Source: Loxodes magnus (Eukaryota > Ciliophora > Karyorelictea > Loxodida > Loxodidae). From it: a stretch of 64,000 nucleotides of DNA. Under the pieces are notes generated by a model. It did not search any database. It saw only the letters and a program-made list of their open reading frames with translations, and was not told where the DNA came from. Below, piece by piece: positions 37,625 through 49,679 of the stretch; within the stretch, counting starts at the first letter, position 1, and every line of letters begins with the position of its first letter. The translations under genes and the position numbers were made by a program. The stretch covers positions 1 through 64,000 of the forward strand of contig CAMPDV010001956.1 in NCBI GenBank assembly GCA_946699065.1, read 5' to 3'.

Positions 37625-38551
37625 TGTTTGGCCTTCTTGTTGGATTTAAACCTATTTCTAGCCTGCTCCAGATTGCTCCGGAGGCTAAATTAAATGATCG
37701 AACTCTACCTTCTATCCTTTCTTGCTTGTTCTTAAAGTCTCTAGTTTCTTTTCCATTATTAGTTGCCTTTTTTTCTTGTATATAATCTTAAGAGCGTTCA
37801 TCCATAACTGTTCTTTATTCCTTCTAAGTTTGAATAATTGCTACCTCTTCCTTTTTCTTACTATTATCTTTGCTTTTGCCAGTATTTCTGTTTGAAATTT
37901 AGGAATTTCCTACACTTCCTTCGCAAATGTTCTCTTAAGCCACAGTAATAGCAGGATTTTCACTCCTCGCTTGTAAAAAGGCTTGTCAATTTTAATTTTT
38001 TCTATTTCCATCTTGCCTTGCTTCTAATCCCTTGATTCAATTTACTTTTGCAATGTTTACTGATTTTCTACTAGCTGATCTAATTTACTGTCAATTTCTC
38101 AGTATTTTTAATCTTGATTCTGGGACTAACTGTTCTGACACTGAAAAATGCTCCAGAAAGTGCTAAGATCTCTCTCCTAAGAGATGAATCTTGATTCGAT
38201 TTCCTCTTGCTTGTTCAGATTCTCCATTAGTTTGTCATTGTCCTTTTTCAGCTTCTTGATCTCTTTCTGGATTCAGTGCAACTTTGATGAGATATTCTAA
38301 ACTCATCTGTCTAGAAGGATTGAACTCAAAGACCTCCTAGTGAAGAGTAGACTTCATCTACTTTTTGGCTTCTCTTATGAAGTTAGAGTTATTGCATGTG
38401 TTATCATCTGAGCTTGTCTATGCTCCTCTCCAGGTTATTAGAATTAAGAAAAAAGTTAGGATCGAGGGAAGTAAGACTATCCAAGATTGGATTTAGGTTT
38501 TCTCTCCAACTTTTTAGAGGTAGTGTAGAATCCTCTTTTGAACCCATCCAT
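37625..38551 (-). pseudogene. LINE ORF1 (gag-like) with coiled coil and CCHC knuckle
   Basis: From ATG 38551 (MDGFKRGFYTTSKKLERK) the frame runs through a basic N-terminus and a coiled coil (LKKDNDKLMENLNKQEEIES). A +1 shift near 37990 then leads to CYYCGLREHLRRKC, a perfect CX2CX4HX4C zinc knuckle near 37920-37960, preceded by SEE-TGA(W)-KS. ORF1 proteins of L1-like elements bind RNA and chaperone retrotransposition. The copy at 63410-64000 is closely related: TGG in STFWSIFQ here aligns with TGA in SAF-TGA-NISQ there. Frameshifts (a second is likely near 38350) make this copy inactive. Confidence 0.75.
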
Positions 38552-38859
38552 TTTATATTAATTAAATAAATAAAATAGCTTAAAGTTATTTATATCAAGT
38601 TTAGTGTATTTGCTTGTTTCTATATGGAGATTTTATTTATAGTATAAAACAAGTAAGAGAAATAATTTATTATAGATTATAAAAATTTAACATATTAAAT
38701 ATGAAGCCAAATATAGAAATTATAGATAAAGTTTAACTCTATACAACTTTATATTACATACATTATAATAAAATTAGACTTATATTTAACTTAACATATA
38801 TAGATTCTCTATAAAATGCTTTTTTTCTACTAAGTTATTATTCCAAAATTCTAGCCTGA

Positions 38860-39045
38860 TCTTTTTGTAATGAAAGAAGCCAGATACTAAGGTCTCTTAG
38901 GGAGCATTCCGATAAAGGTCCTGTAAAAGATAAGACTCATAAAGGATGCTAGCACTGTGGAAAACTTCAGCAAAGAATTTATTAACTTTGAAGTTCTTTA
39001 TTAAAGAGCTGCAAGCCATTGAGGTCTACGTGCTCTAATATCTTA
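38860..39045 (+). pseudogene. LINE ORF1 C-terminal fragment
   Basis: The plus strand encodes GLLGSIPIKVLQKIRLIKD, then after a one-base shift FFIKELQAIEVYVLQ. This matches the ORF1 C-terminal motif KEL.A.EVL.AL seen at 49960, 55530, 50570 and 41670. It lies about 760 bp upstream of, and in the same direction as, the ORF2 at 39803, so the two may belong to one element. The intervening 39050-39800 includes Lys/Gln-rich coiled-coil-like peptide (MEILTLKIELDKQRQQN) but no clear domain. Confidence 0.55.
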
Positions 39046-39802
39046 TTTATTAATGTGAGTTTATATTTTATTACATAGATACTTATCAGCTAAATACTTC
39101 CTTCTTTAATTTCTCCTTTAAAAAAATGTACGAAATATAGACTTCACTAGCTTTTAATAGTGACTCTTCTTTATTAATTTCAAAAAAGTTGCAAAAATTC
39201 ATAGGAAAAGCATAGAAGGTGCAATAAAATTGGCAAACGAAAGAATTGGAGTCGCTACAAATTAAATAAGTAAGTAGATTAAGAATAGAAAGCATAAATG
39301 GAAATTTTAACTTTGAAAATCGAATTAGATAAGTAAAGATAATAAAACTATATAAATATAACCAAGCAAGACAAGTTAATCTAAACTTAAAATAATTAAT
39401 AGGAAGCATCAATTAATATTATTATAGTGTAACATAATAACTAATACTGTCAAGTTAAATTGCCAGATGAAGAATTTGCTTTACTATAGAATTAATATCA
39501 CTAACCCAACTTAAAATTCGTATGAGTAAACATAATAATAAAAAAAGAGTGTGATTAAATAATATGTTATTTCAATCTAACTAGTCTAGAATCTTTAAAA
39601 GTTTATTAAATCAGAAACTTGAAGACGTCCATAGTACGAAATGTGCAGCATATAAGGTAGATATGACACAGTTATTTATTATTTAGAATAAGTACATGTG
39701 ATAGTGTGAAAAGTAAAATTGATATAGATAGAAAGATACTTAAAAAATATGCGACGTAAGTAATATATATTTTGATACAATATTTTCATTAATATCCTGA
39801 TC

Positions 39803-41556
39803 ATGGAAAAAGATTAATACATATTTAGATTAACCAATAAGGATAGAAACGTATTTGCATTTAAGAAAGTCGACTACCTGCAGGATTGGAAAAAATTAGA
39901 AAGGACTAATAAATTTAAAAAATAAAGATAGGACATTTAAATATTAATTGAATAGCTAGCAAGTGCTTGAATATTGAAGAATTTATCAGAGGTAGCAGTA
40001 TAGATATTTTATCAATAAACGAAATCTGATAAAAAGATGACTTTCCTCCAGTATTGATAAATGGATTTAAAACATATTTTAAGAACTAAGGAAAAGGAAG
40101 AGGCGTATGTCTAATTGTAGGAGAAGAATTTAATAGTACAGAAATATATACATAAGTTGAAAAAGAAATAAACCGATTCATAACAATTTAACTAGATAAT
40201 ATTTTAATCACATCTTGCTACATGCCTGATAGTGGAAAATGTTAAGATGTTAAAGATTTAGCATATGAACAACTAAATACATTGCTGAATTTATATAATG
40301 ATAATCCATATATACTAATGGAAGATTTCAATGCTCTTTTATAAGGTTTCAGTGATAATCCTGAAAATACTTATGATAATATCATTAGACTATTAGAATT
40401 TTTGTTATAAAACGATCTTGAGATAGTGAATGATAACAACATTAATAAATGCATTCACAAAGGAACAGGAAAAACGTATTGTAATGATTATATCATTACA
40501 AGTAACTATTTGAATGTTAATTAGTTTGCAAATTTCACTGCTCATAATAATAGTTTATTTTCTGATCATATTCCAATCACTGTCGACTTTATCAATAATT
40601 CTATAGTCTATTGAGAAAAGATAACTCAGAGAAAATATAAAATAAATAGGTTATAAGATACAATAGATAGGCAAATATATTAAGAATCTTTCCTACAAAC
40701 TTATCTAGAATTCTTTTAAATAGATTAAGATAATCTTGAAGATTAATATGAATGCATCAAAAGTAGTATTTAAGACAATGCTGATTAAATATTAGGTTTG
40801 TTTATTCCAGACTCAAATTATAGCAAACTTCCTCGAGCTCTCACAAAGAAATATATAGAGGCAAAAAGAGCTAACTCAGAATATAAGGAAGCTCACATAA
40901 AATTTGGAAGAATAAACTAGCAAGTAACTAATTTTCATGAGGCAGCAAAACGATTTTGGAAAGACTTCAAGTATAATCTATGAAAATTAAAAAAAAACAA
41001 AGCAAAAAAGAAATTTCTACTTCTTAATGGAGATTCTAAGGAAATTTTTTCACAAGCTAAGAAAATTCTAAATCCTATAAAGAGAAATACTATGAACTTT
41101 AATTAAGGAATCAAAAATAAATTCATTGAATCATGGGAAAATTGTGTTTTTAACAAGCATTCGAATCTAACTCAATAATAGATAAGTCTTAGTAATTAAA
41201 AAATAGATAAAATATACGATAATATTTAAGAAATTAAAGATTATCCACTCTCGTATTTATAAGGATTTGATCTTTTTACCATAAAGAAATATAAGAAATT
41301 ATAAAAGAAATTCCGAGTGGAAAAACAGCTGGTCCAGATGGAATAAAAGGTGAACTTCTGAAATATGATGGATAATATTTATTAATAATTCTTCATTCTT
41401 TTCTGAATAATATGCTAAGACTTGGAAGCATCCCTTAGGAATTAAATACATCGGTGATAATTCCAATATTTAAAAAAGGAAATAAAGATGATTGGAAAAA
41501 CTGACTACCTATTTCTCTTATTAATACTATTCTAAAACTATATAAAAAAAGTTAAA
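39803..41556 (+). pseudogene. LINE ORF2: APE endonuclease and start of reverse transcriptase
   Basis: Starts MEKDQYIFRLTNKDRNVFAF; a one-base shift near 39930 leads into an AP-endonuclease-like domain with its motifs in order: NIN, DILSINEI-W-Q (W is TGA), MEDFNALLQGF, NDYIITSNYL and SDHIPITVDF. A linker follows. After another one-base shift near 41290 comes the reverse-transcriptase N-terminus: EIPSGKTAGPDGIKGELLKY, VIIPIFKKGNKDDWKN, then TGA(W)-LPISLINTILKLY, which matches the N[WY]RPISL signature of LINE RTs. The element stops at 41556, against a minus-strand ORF1. The FADD catalytic region is absent. The frameshifts and truncation make it inactive. Confidence 0.85.
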
Positions 41557-41574
41557 GTTAAAAAGCTTTGTTAA

Positions 41575-42400
41575 AGCCTTAGTAGTCAGCCATCTGACCT
41601 ATTCTATCAGCTTGTCTCTATTAGTTTGTCTTGAATTTCTACTAGGCTTAGTTAGGCGGTGTAGCACTTCATTAGCGCACCATCCTTTAATATTCTGAAT
41701 AGTTTTCATCTTGCATGTAGTCCTAATTATTTCTACAAGGATTAAGATTTGAATTAAATAATTTTTTTCTATAAATTTTTCCGCTTTATGTTGGATATAT
41801 CCTAAATAGTTTTCTAAAAATAACTTATTTATTCTTTCTTTAAATTTCTCTTAGTTAGTAGCAGTATTTTCATGGTGTTATTTATTGCACACGTAGCATT
41901 TTATTCTTCTTTTAAACTATTATTCCTGTAACACTTATTTAATTTAAATTTACTACTTATTTTAAATAAACGTTTACTGTTTATTTTAATTTGAGGCTTC
42001 ATTTTCTATTTCCATAGGATCTGATTAATTCTGTTAAACCGAAAATGGCGTAACCTGAATTTATTATTAAATTTAAAGAATTCTTTGTTCCAGTTTGTCT
42101 TCTATTTCTTATGATTATTAATATTGTTTCTCAAGTAAAGACGTTATTAGTTTTTCTAATTTTTCTACTTTATCAGTGAGGTATCTATTTTTAAGCATAA
42201 ACTCTTTTAATGACTTAGATAATATTTCTATTTGAGTTTGTGTCAGAAGTTTTTTAGTTCTGGATTTCCAAGTGGTTAATGTTCGACATATCAATCATAT
42301 TTCTCACTTTCACTCATTGTAATTATTTCGCTTTTTTATTTTTTGAGAATTTTCCTGTTTAACTATTTTGTTCAAAGTTCTGTTATTTCTTAGAAGCCAT
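41575..42400 (-). pseudogene. LINE ORF1, divergent family
   Basis: ATG 42400 begins MASKKQQNFEQNSQTGKFSK. A frame shift leads to a coiled coil (LKNRYLTDKVEKLEKLITSL), then a knuckle-like KCYVCNKQHHENTA (CX2CX4H, final Cys missing) and the C-terminal motif GWCANEVLHRLTKPSRNS. The order coil, knuckle, C-terminal motif equals that of the other ORF1 copies, but the sequence is diverged. It abuts the truncated ORF2 (ending 41556) tail to tail. It is inactive because of the frame breaks. Confidence 0.6.
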
Positions 42401-43199
42401 TTTATATGATAGTAATATTTAACTCTTAGGATAAAGAATAAATAAAGGTTATAATAAAAAGATTTAATTAATTAATTGCTAGCTATTTATTTTTATAATT
42501 TAAAGTTAATAGCTTTATTCTTAAGCATATTAATATAATTAATAAATTAATATATTTCTAGAAAGCTTTGCTAAGTTGAATATGAAATAAAAATAATTTT
42601 CAAATAGTAATAAGTTTTATAAAGTAAACTGACCATAAAAGCTTATCTTTATATTTTATAACTTGCTTTGTTTCAATCCAATAAAATAATTTTATATCTT
42701 AAATAGATATTAATGATTAAATATAAAATATTAAAAAGTTTATATATTCACTTATACAAGTAATGCATACTAAATCTATTTAATTTTAGTTAATTGTAAG
42801 ACTTTTATAATTATTAGTCATTTAATTTATAAACTTTAGTAAATAGTTATTTTCTAAAATTATTTAACCTTTTAAGAATTTTTATTTATCTCTCTACTAA
42901 GAATAAAACATTTATGGGTTATTAATTTCTCCTTTAATTTTAATGTTAAAATTATTTTATATAAGCATTAAGTATATGAGGATAGCTAAGCTATTTATTG
43001 AGTCTACACTATGCTTTATATATTTATTCTTTTGATCTAAATCATTGTAATTAAAGAGAATCTTATCTAATTACTTAAAAGCTAAATCTGGTTTATATTA
43101 ATAAAAATAATAAAATATGCTTCATTTAATTAAGATTTTTTAACTAGTTAGATATAATTTAAGTTAATACATAACTCTGGTTTTTATTTAAATATTTTA

Positions 43200-44159
43200 T
43201 CAAATTTTAATGTTTTTCCACTAAGTGTTCGCTAAATTCCATTTTCCCCGTTTTATTTCATATAACCATAGTTCTCCTGAGTTTTTAAAGAAAAATATGT
43301 AATCTCATTGAACTATAGGCTTGGAATATATATAAGAAGATTCATCTATTTTTTCTCCATGATCTGTTATCTATTTGAAATCATAAGCAAAAGTTCTCCT
43401 TAAATTCCCACCACTACATCAGATATAGCAACTTTAATCTTTTTTTGAATAAGCAGCACTTGATGAACTTTTATTCGAAAGTTAAATTTATAAGAGTCTT
43501 CATTTCTAGTCAATATTTGAATAAGTATAAATAGAATTTTAAGCAGCACTTTTATCAAAGTCTAACCCGCCAAAAACATAGAAATCTTCTTTTACTAGGC
43601 AAAGTCCAAAGGTTCTTAGTCTTATTGGAAAGTCTTCGAAACAAGGAGTAAACTTTAAAGTTTTCATACTAAAAACTTCATGTGATTTGGTAGTTTCTCC
43701 TCCTATTAAATAAACCGAAGCTTTATTATCAAATATAGTTCTATGGTGACTTCTGCTAAAAAGAGTTTCCAACTCCTAGGCTTTATACTAATCATTTTCT
43801 ATATGAAGAATAGTGAATCTTTTTGAAGATTAGCTTCCTCCAGAAATGATTAATAAGTTATCTTTTATCTATTCAACGTAATAATTATCCCTATAAGTTT
43901 CGGAAATTTCTTTTACTGTAGATTTTGTTAATAAGCCACTTCTAAAATTGAAGGAAGACAAGGTATTGGATGAATACAGAATAGTAGAGTACATTTAAAA
44001 CTTTTATTAGCAGAAATTTGGACATATTTCGTACTTTTTGATCATCAAAGGTATTTTACTAAAGAGTAATCCAAGCAAATTTGCTTTCTATGACTTTTTG
44101 CAAATTTTTCTAAGACACAAAAACTTGACAATCAATTCTGACTTAGTATGAAAATTCAT
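43200..44159 (-). CDS. Kelch-repeat protein
   Basis: An intact 319-residue frame from ATG 44159 to TGA 43200-43202, which is followed by TAA. It needs TAA/TAG as Gln and TGA as Trp at codons 220, 247 and 285. The N-terminus (1-90) has Cys pairs (CLRKIC, CPNFC) of unknown role. Kelch motifs follow: DNLLIISGGS (about 115), SVYLIGGET (about 150), DFYVFGGLD (about 195), IYTYSNIDQKW (about 210), and GELWLYEIKRGKWN near the end, so this is a beta-propeller, probably a protein-binding scaffold. Two TGA-Trp codons are also TGA in the 34888-35821 copy, indicating they are read as sense. Upstream and downstream flanks are shared with that copy. Confidence 0.85.
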
Positions 44160-44589
44160 TTTATAAAATAAATCAAAAATATCGAATTTAAAGTTGTGCT
44201 ATTAATTTAATTCTTAATTATTTGATAGAAATTAAAATTAACTAAAGGGCTTAAAGATAAAGAACAAATTAATAAAAAAATCTTAATTAGTAGCTTACAA
44301 TTATAATGCAATCATTTATTGATCTTACTAAATGATAATAACGATGGTATTTATCAATTTTTTATTTTTTTACTTCTAAGTTATATCTAAATTTCTAGAG
44401 GTTAGTATAAGATAAGAAACACCTCAATCGAAGTAAATCAAAATTTTAAAAAATATAAATCTTAAATTTCTTAGTTGAATCCTGAGCTACCAATTTTTAA
44501 AATAAAGAAATGTATTAATTAAAGCTTAAATAAATAAGCATTAGAAAGAATCTTATAAAAAGCTAAATTAATAATTATTGTTTATTTCA

Positions 44590-44780
44590 TAGTCTATAAA
44601 ATAAAAATTCATACAATCGAACATCTATTAATAATTAATAATTATTAGGTGGAATAATTAAAATAAATACATACTTAACTGGCAAAGTTTTGATTTAATA
44701 AGATTTATTTAATTTTCTTTCTAAATTGCTAGTAGATTTCTTTTTCTATCTTAATAGTTATTTATTATAAGTTTAATGAT
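44590..44780 (+). pseudogene. Remnant of the small membrane-protein gene
   Basis: This aligns at nucleotide level with 36280-36480 (shared words such as ACTGGC.AA.TTTT and TTTAATTT.CTTTCT), in the same position and orientation relative to the kelch gene. The start codon site reads CTATAA against TTATGA in the other copy, and the reading frame has decayed. It is therefore the lost partner of the gene at 36253. Confidence 0.4.
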
Positions 44781-44799
44781 ATGATATAAACTAGTAACT

Positions 44800-46252
44800 A
44801 ATACTTAAAGAGCATTTTCAAAAATAATTGTTTTTGGGGTTCCAAATTAATGAAAATATTATAAAGACTTAGTTAATTAAAAAATAAACAAAAAAGAAAA
44901 AAATTTGAAGTTTTTATGCTATTAATAATCTATTTATGCAAAGAAGCTTATTATAACTAAAAATGCCAGATGCTTATAGCTTATTTTAAATTAACTTATA
45001 ATATTTTAAGAAAAGCAAGGAATTTAGTGATGAACTTAGTTTTTTGATTATGTTCTCTTGTAATAAAACTTCAGCGCTAAGAGTAAATTAAGTTTTATAT
45101 CAATATATTCAGTCTCCTTTATAACCTAGGTTTTATTTGGTTAAGTGTTATACTTATCTTCAATTAATAAAAAATTAGAAACAACCTAGCAGTCAAAATT
45201 TAGAAGATTTTCACTTTATAATTTAATATTTTTTCTATAAAATGCTATATAATAAAAATTAATCAATGGCTTGCTTTGCTAAAAAGCAGGAGAACTTGTA
45301 TGTGTTATTTGAATTTTATAATAAATTGCTCAGTTATAAATTTCGCTTCTTTAACTAATAAACATCTTTCTTTAGTATAAATGTAAACTTTACCTAGGCT
45401 ATTATTGAAACAATAGTGCTGCTTAATTAGTATATTAAATTTAAACTAATACTTTATAAATAAAAGTTATTTAACTATATAAGCAAATGATTCCTTTATT
45501 TTGTCAGCTTATTTTACAAAAGTCAGGTAATAGCTTTAAAAATAAATAAACTACTATCTTTTTCTTTAAAAAGATCAGTGAGCATCTAATCCAAAATTCC
45601 TCAAAGCTTTTAGATCACTTTATCATTTACCTAAAATTAATATTATCTTCTAATCTAATAAAAAAGTAAAATTTAAAGTTATCAATCATTTGATAAAATA
45701 AAGCTTAAAAATAATTATTTTTGGATTGTTTTTGTTTAATAAAATATTAGCATAAAACTTAGCTTATGTATAGAAAGAAACTTTTAGACTGAGTAAAGAT
45801 AAAATTAGTTCCATTTTATATTTTTTTCTTCTGCTTTCAAATATTAAATTTTATTTCCATCCTGAATCCATAACATTATGATGAAATTAACTTGGTATAT
45901 TTACTTAACTACAAAAATAATTACTAAATGGATTTATAGTAAATTTGATTTTCCAAGTATCTTGTCATATTGAATAAAAAGGAGCTTCAAAGTGTAAAAT
46001 TAAAATTGATTAATTTGAGATTATCTATTTTTATAAGATTTTATATCAAAGGGCTCTTTAACTTAATTATAAATTAAGCTTAAATAACTAAGGCTTAAAT
46101 AAAGTTATTTTAGAGATGTAAGCATTAGTTATAATTTTGCTAGTGTGTAAAGCAAAAATAAGGAGATTAAATAAATAACTTAGTTAAATAATAATTTCTA
46201 ATTTAAGATAGATTTGTTTATTATTTAAGTTACTTCACTTTTATAAAGTAAA
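44800..46252. other. AT-rich spacer before the tRNA pair
   Basis: 1.4 kb of AT-rich sequence with no RNA gene, array or protein motif that I can support. Confidence 0.4.
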
Positions 46253-46325
46253 GCCCGGCTAGCTCAGTCGGTAGAGCGTCAGACTCTTAATCTGGTGGTC
46301 GTGGGTTCGAGCCCCACGTTGGGCG
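46253..46325 (+). tRNA. tRNA-Lys (anticodon CTT)
   Basis: 73-nt cloverleaf. Acceptor GCCCGGC pairs with GTTGGGC (two G-T pairs), discriminator G. D arm GCTCAGTCGGTAGAGC. Anticodon stem TCAGA/TCTGG with loop CTCTTAA, anticodon CTT. T arm GTGGG-TTCGAGC-CCCAC. TTTTTT follows at 46326. It converges on the tRNA-Glu 39 bp downstream. Confidence 0.98.
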
Positions 46326-46364
46326 TTTTTTATTTTTATATATTTATTAGAAATAACAAAATAG

Positions 46365-46436
46365 TTCCGCATCCGGGGCTTGAACCCGGGTCTTTCGGGT
46401 GAGAGCCGAATATCCTGACCACTAGACTAATGCGGA
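46365..46436 (-). tRNA. tRNA-Glu (anticodon CTC)
   Basis: 72-nt cloverleaf on the minus strand. Acceptor TCCGCAT/ATGCGGA, discriminator A. D arm with TAGTCTAGTGGTCAGGA. Anticodon stem TTCGG/CCGAA with loop CTCTCAC, anticodon CTC. T arm CCGGG-TTCAAGC-CCCGG. A TTTT follows on the minus strand within the 39-bp gap to tRNA-Lys, so both terminators share that gap. Confidence 0.98.
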
Positions 46437-46624
46437 TTTAATTAAATAGTAATGAAAAGTATTTAAATAAGCTTATAATAAAGAAAGCTATCTATTTTAA
46501 TTTAATCTATTTAGAATTAGCTAAATCTTAAAAGATGCGAATGTTTAGTATAAAATATATCTATTTTAATTTAAGGAAGATTATTCAAATACAAATTAAG
46601 CAATTTTAAATTAAAAATTTTATG

Positions 46625-47412
46625 GATAATGGAATGTTTCCTTAATAGGTCCATAGCCCCCTACATTACCTTTTACAGGGTCTCGGAATCGCCGGTGTCT
46701 CCACCAAGTTCACTTCCGAGCTTTCCGAATGGTCTTGGATTTATTTTTTTCTTCAAAGCTAACCATCCGAGGAAGGATAAAATTTTTAAGTTTTTTCCAA
46801 ATATTTTTTCTTATTTACCAATTCCTCCTACATTTTTTTCATAAGTGGAATAAACTGCCGCATATATAACATTTTTTCTTGAAAAATTTTTCTGTCGTCA
46901 TAGGTTATTCTTCTATTACTATTGGATCATTATTTATTTTTAGGTTTTATTCCTCTAATTTTCCTAGTCTCTTTTTATGTCCGTTATTTATTAAAATGCG
47001 TTTTCATACTTTAAGAAATCTGTTCCCATTTATTCATCAATTCTTACTATATCGCATTCTATTTCTTAATATCTGTTGCTAATGTCCTCTTTGGTCACAA
47101 ATTCATTATGCAGTCTCTCGTCCTCGACATGATCTTATAAGTCTTATTGTAAACTCATGCCGTAATGTTCGAGGTTCTCTACCTTATCAATGAAATCAAA
47201 AATGATTTAAAAAAGAGACTTTTTATCTTAGTTCATAAGTTGTTCGAAGGTGTAACTTTTTTTTTAAATCTTGGAAGGAAATTATTTTTCTTCAGAGGTT
47301 TTACAATATTATTTCTTTTTGTCTTTGTTGGAGTTTGTTAGAGCTGGAAAGATTGATCTAAGGAGTTACGAGAAGCCTTTTAGTCGAGAAAGCCTTTGTT
47401 CCATTCCGCCAT
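46625..47412 (-). pseudogene. ORF1-like coiled-coil fragment
   Basis: From ATG 47412 (MAEWNKGFLDQKASRNSL) a basic N-terminus runs to about 47270. A frame shift follows, then a strong coiled coil (DKVENLEHYGMSLQQDLQDH; VTKEDISNRYQEIECDIVRI) to about 47000. A T-rich stretch and a GC-richer tail to 46630 could encode the C-terminal part (GDTGDSETLQKVMQGAMDLL). The start resembles the ORF1 at 38551 in style (short, Trp/Phe, basic). No knuckle is seen. It is probably another ORF1 subfamily and is inactive. Confidence 0.45.
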
Positions 47413-47419
47413 CTTTTTT

Positions 47420-48200
47420 TTTTAATTAAGCAATTTAATTCCTTTTTTATAATTTATATAAAAAAGCTCCCAGTTTAACTAAGATTAATTATAAATTACT
47501 CTTGACTTAAAATTATATAAACGTTATAATACTTTGTTTAAAGCTAAAATAGACATAAATTACATTATACTTATTTTTAATAAGAACGCTTTTTAATATT
47601 AATGCTAATAATGAAAAAACTACACCAACAAGGCGCTATGAGATATATAATCAATTTTATTTGTCTATAACGAAAATAAAATACTTAATCAAATAAGAAA
47701 ATAATAATTATATTCATAAAATATTTTATACTTCAACAGGTTTTTTTTCAGTTAGCTAAAACTAATAACATACTTTTATTTCCTTGTTGTTAAATTTAAT
47801 AACTTCAAATTAAAATAAATATAAATTTATATTAAAATATTGTTTATGAAATTATTATTCTTAGTTATACTATTCATAAATTTTTCAAATAAGCAATATA
47901 TTTAAATTTTTACTTATGCTTAATATATTTTTGTTATTATAACAAAAAATAATAAAGTTAAAGGTCTATTTATTTACTTTTTTATTTTTATTAAAAAACT
48001 TATGTCTTTTATTTTTGTTTTAACATTTAAATATCAAAAATTTAAATTGTATCCAATTTTTTTTGATTTAATTGCTGTTTATTTTATAATATAAGAGAGA
48101 TATAAGAAAAACCTCTTTATGATTTAATATTTGCTTCAAAAATTAAATGGGTTTTAAATTCTTAATTTTATTATTATTATTAAATAAACTAAAATTTTTA
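47420..48200. other. AT-rich spacer
   Basis: Nothing is recognised in this AT-rich stretch. Confidence 0.5.
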
Positions 48201-48430
48201 TCATCTTTGGTTGGAAGCTCAGCACCTTGCTCAGCCATAACTTCTAATATACGGTCTTTAAATACTAACGATTTCCAGTGACATGTATGGGGATAGGTAG
48301 TTTATATTTAGATATCTGTAGTCAGAGAGCTTCATCGCTATGGACTGTCTGTCATCAAATCTTTACCGATGATAAGCCGGATAATTCATTTTGACTTTGA
48401 ATCAGGATGCTGTATTAATATAGTTAACTA
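48200..48430 (-). repeat. Possible third copy of the 318-bp dispersed element
   Basis: The block GAGAGCTTCATCGCTATGGACTG matches the reverse complement of 28813-29130 (GGGAGCTCCATCGCTATGAGCAG), with weaker similarity around it. It is GC-richer than its surroundings. The strand is given relative to the 28.8-kb copy. The match is weak and rests on one good block. Confidence 0.35.
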
Positions 48431-49200
48431 TATAGTATAGATGAAGCACTACTACAAATTTTTTTATTACTAAAATTATTAAAAATTAATTTCTTTACTG
48501 TAATGAAAATTTCAGAATTAAAAAATAGATAAAATTTAAAATTTATACTTCTATAGATAAATAATAAAGATTCTTTTTATTCCATAAAGTGACTAATAAA
48601 CCATCAAATACAAAAATAAAAGGTATTCTTTTCAAAAACATATAAGCTTTAAATTAATTTCTATATTTTTAATAACTTTATAATAGATTATTATTTTGAT
48701 ACAAATGACGAAAAATTCTAAAAAATATTTCTTTTAGAACAAAAATTATATTAAAAATAAAGAGAAACAGATAGATTTTTTCTTTGGAAGATTTATTTAT
48801 TTAAAACGCATTAAAGATTATTACATGCAGGATATTACAGTCAAATATTTAAGGGGATAGTTAAAAAATAATTATTTTTATCTTAATTAATGAATAAATA
48901 AATATGTTTCTATATTTTTATTGCAAGTTAAAAAATGTAAATAAATAAAAGATATAATGCATATTTTTTTTATTTAAATTAAATTAAAGCTATCTAACAT
49001 TTTTCTTTTAGGCTTAATTATTTCTTACCATTTATTGATGTTAAACTAATAGAAAATTAATTAATTTAATTTTTAGTTATTTAACTAAATTCTTTTTTAA
49101 TTGTTATATTTTATTGAAAATTAAATATATGATTAAACAAAATTTTTCACTAAAATTTTAGATTTTTGAGGAATTTAAATAAATAAATTAAATAATAAAT
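48430..49200. other. AT-rich spacer
   Basis: AT-rich sequence with no recognised feature. Confidence 0.5.
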
Positions 49201-49205
49201 AAACT

Positions 49206-49500
49206 CGATTATAGAGCGCGAATCACCCTCGATAGTGCGCAGCTCTTTAAAAAATTTTATTTAAAGTTAATAAAATTTCTTCTTGGAAGTTTCCTCCAGT
49301 ACTTCACTTCTTTGGAAAATTTGTCTTCTAATAGGGAATGGACGGAGTGATGATCCAAGAGATCTAATCATCTAATCTCTTTCAGCAACCGTTACTCAAT
49401 GTCTCCAGTTCTTTCCTCTTGGCTCCTGCCAAAATTCTTGCTCAGTTTATTGCTCCTGAAATACTTCCTGGTACTATGCGTTAAGCTAATCAAAGTTAGA
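49206..49500 (-). pseudogene. LINE ORF1 C-terminal fragment, minus
   Basis: The minus strand encodes QEQQTEQEFWQEPRGKN, then RSLGSSLRPFPIRRQIFQ, and ends with KELRTIEGDSRS. It aligns with the plus-strand copy at 49680-49995 in the same order. The two are inverted, with their 5' parts facing each other across about 190 bp. It is inactive. Confidence 0.5.
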
Positions 49501-49679
49501 AGATTGTTCTTCCCTATTTAAAATATATACATTTAATAATACTTAGTATAAAAACGAACCTGTACTTAAACTTAAATGCTTATTCTAAATTTTCACTTTT
49601 TGAGATAAAAAATAATCTATAAACTAAAATTTTGGCTAATATAATTTTAAATCTGCCAACTTACTTTGCTTACGTTTAT

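Noticed and set aside
39086..39412. 108-codon minus-strand hydrophobic frame
   Set aside because: The plus strand here carries Lys/Gln-rich coiled-coil-like coding sequence between ORF1 and ORF2; the minus frame looks like its shadow.
46629..47082. Two plus-strand frames
   Set aside because: They run antisense to the minus-strand coiled-coil ORF1, which has the better codon pattern.
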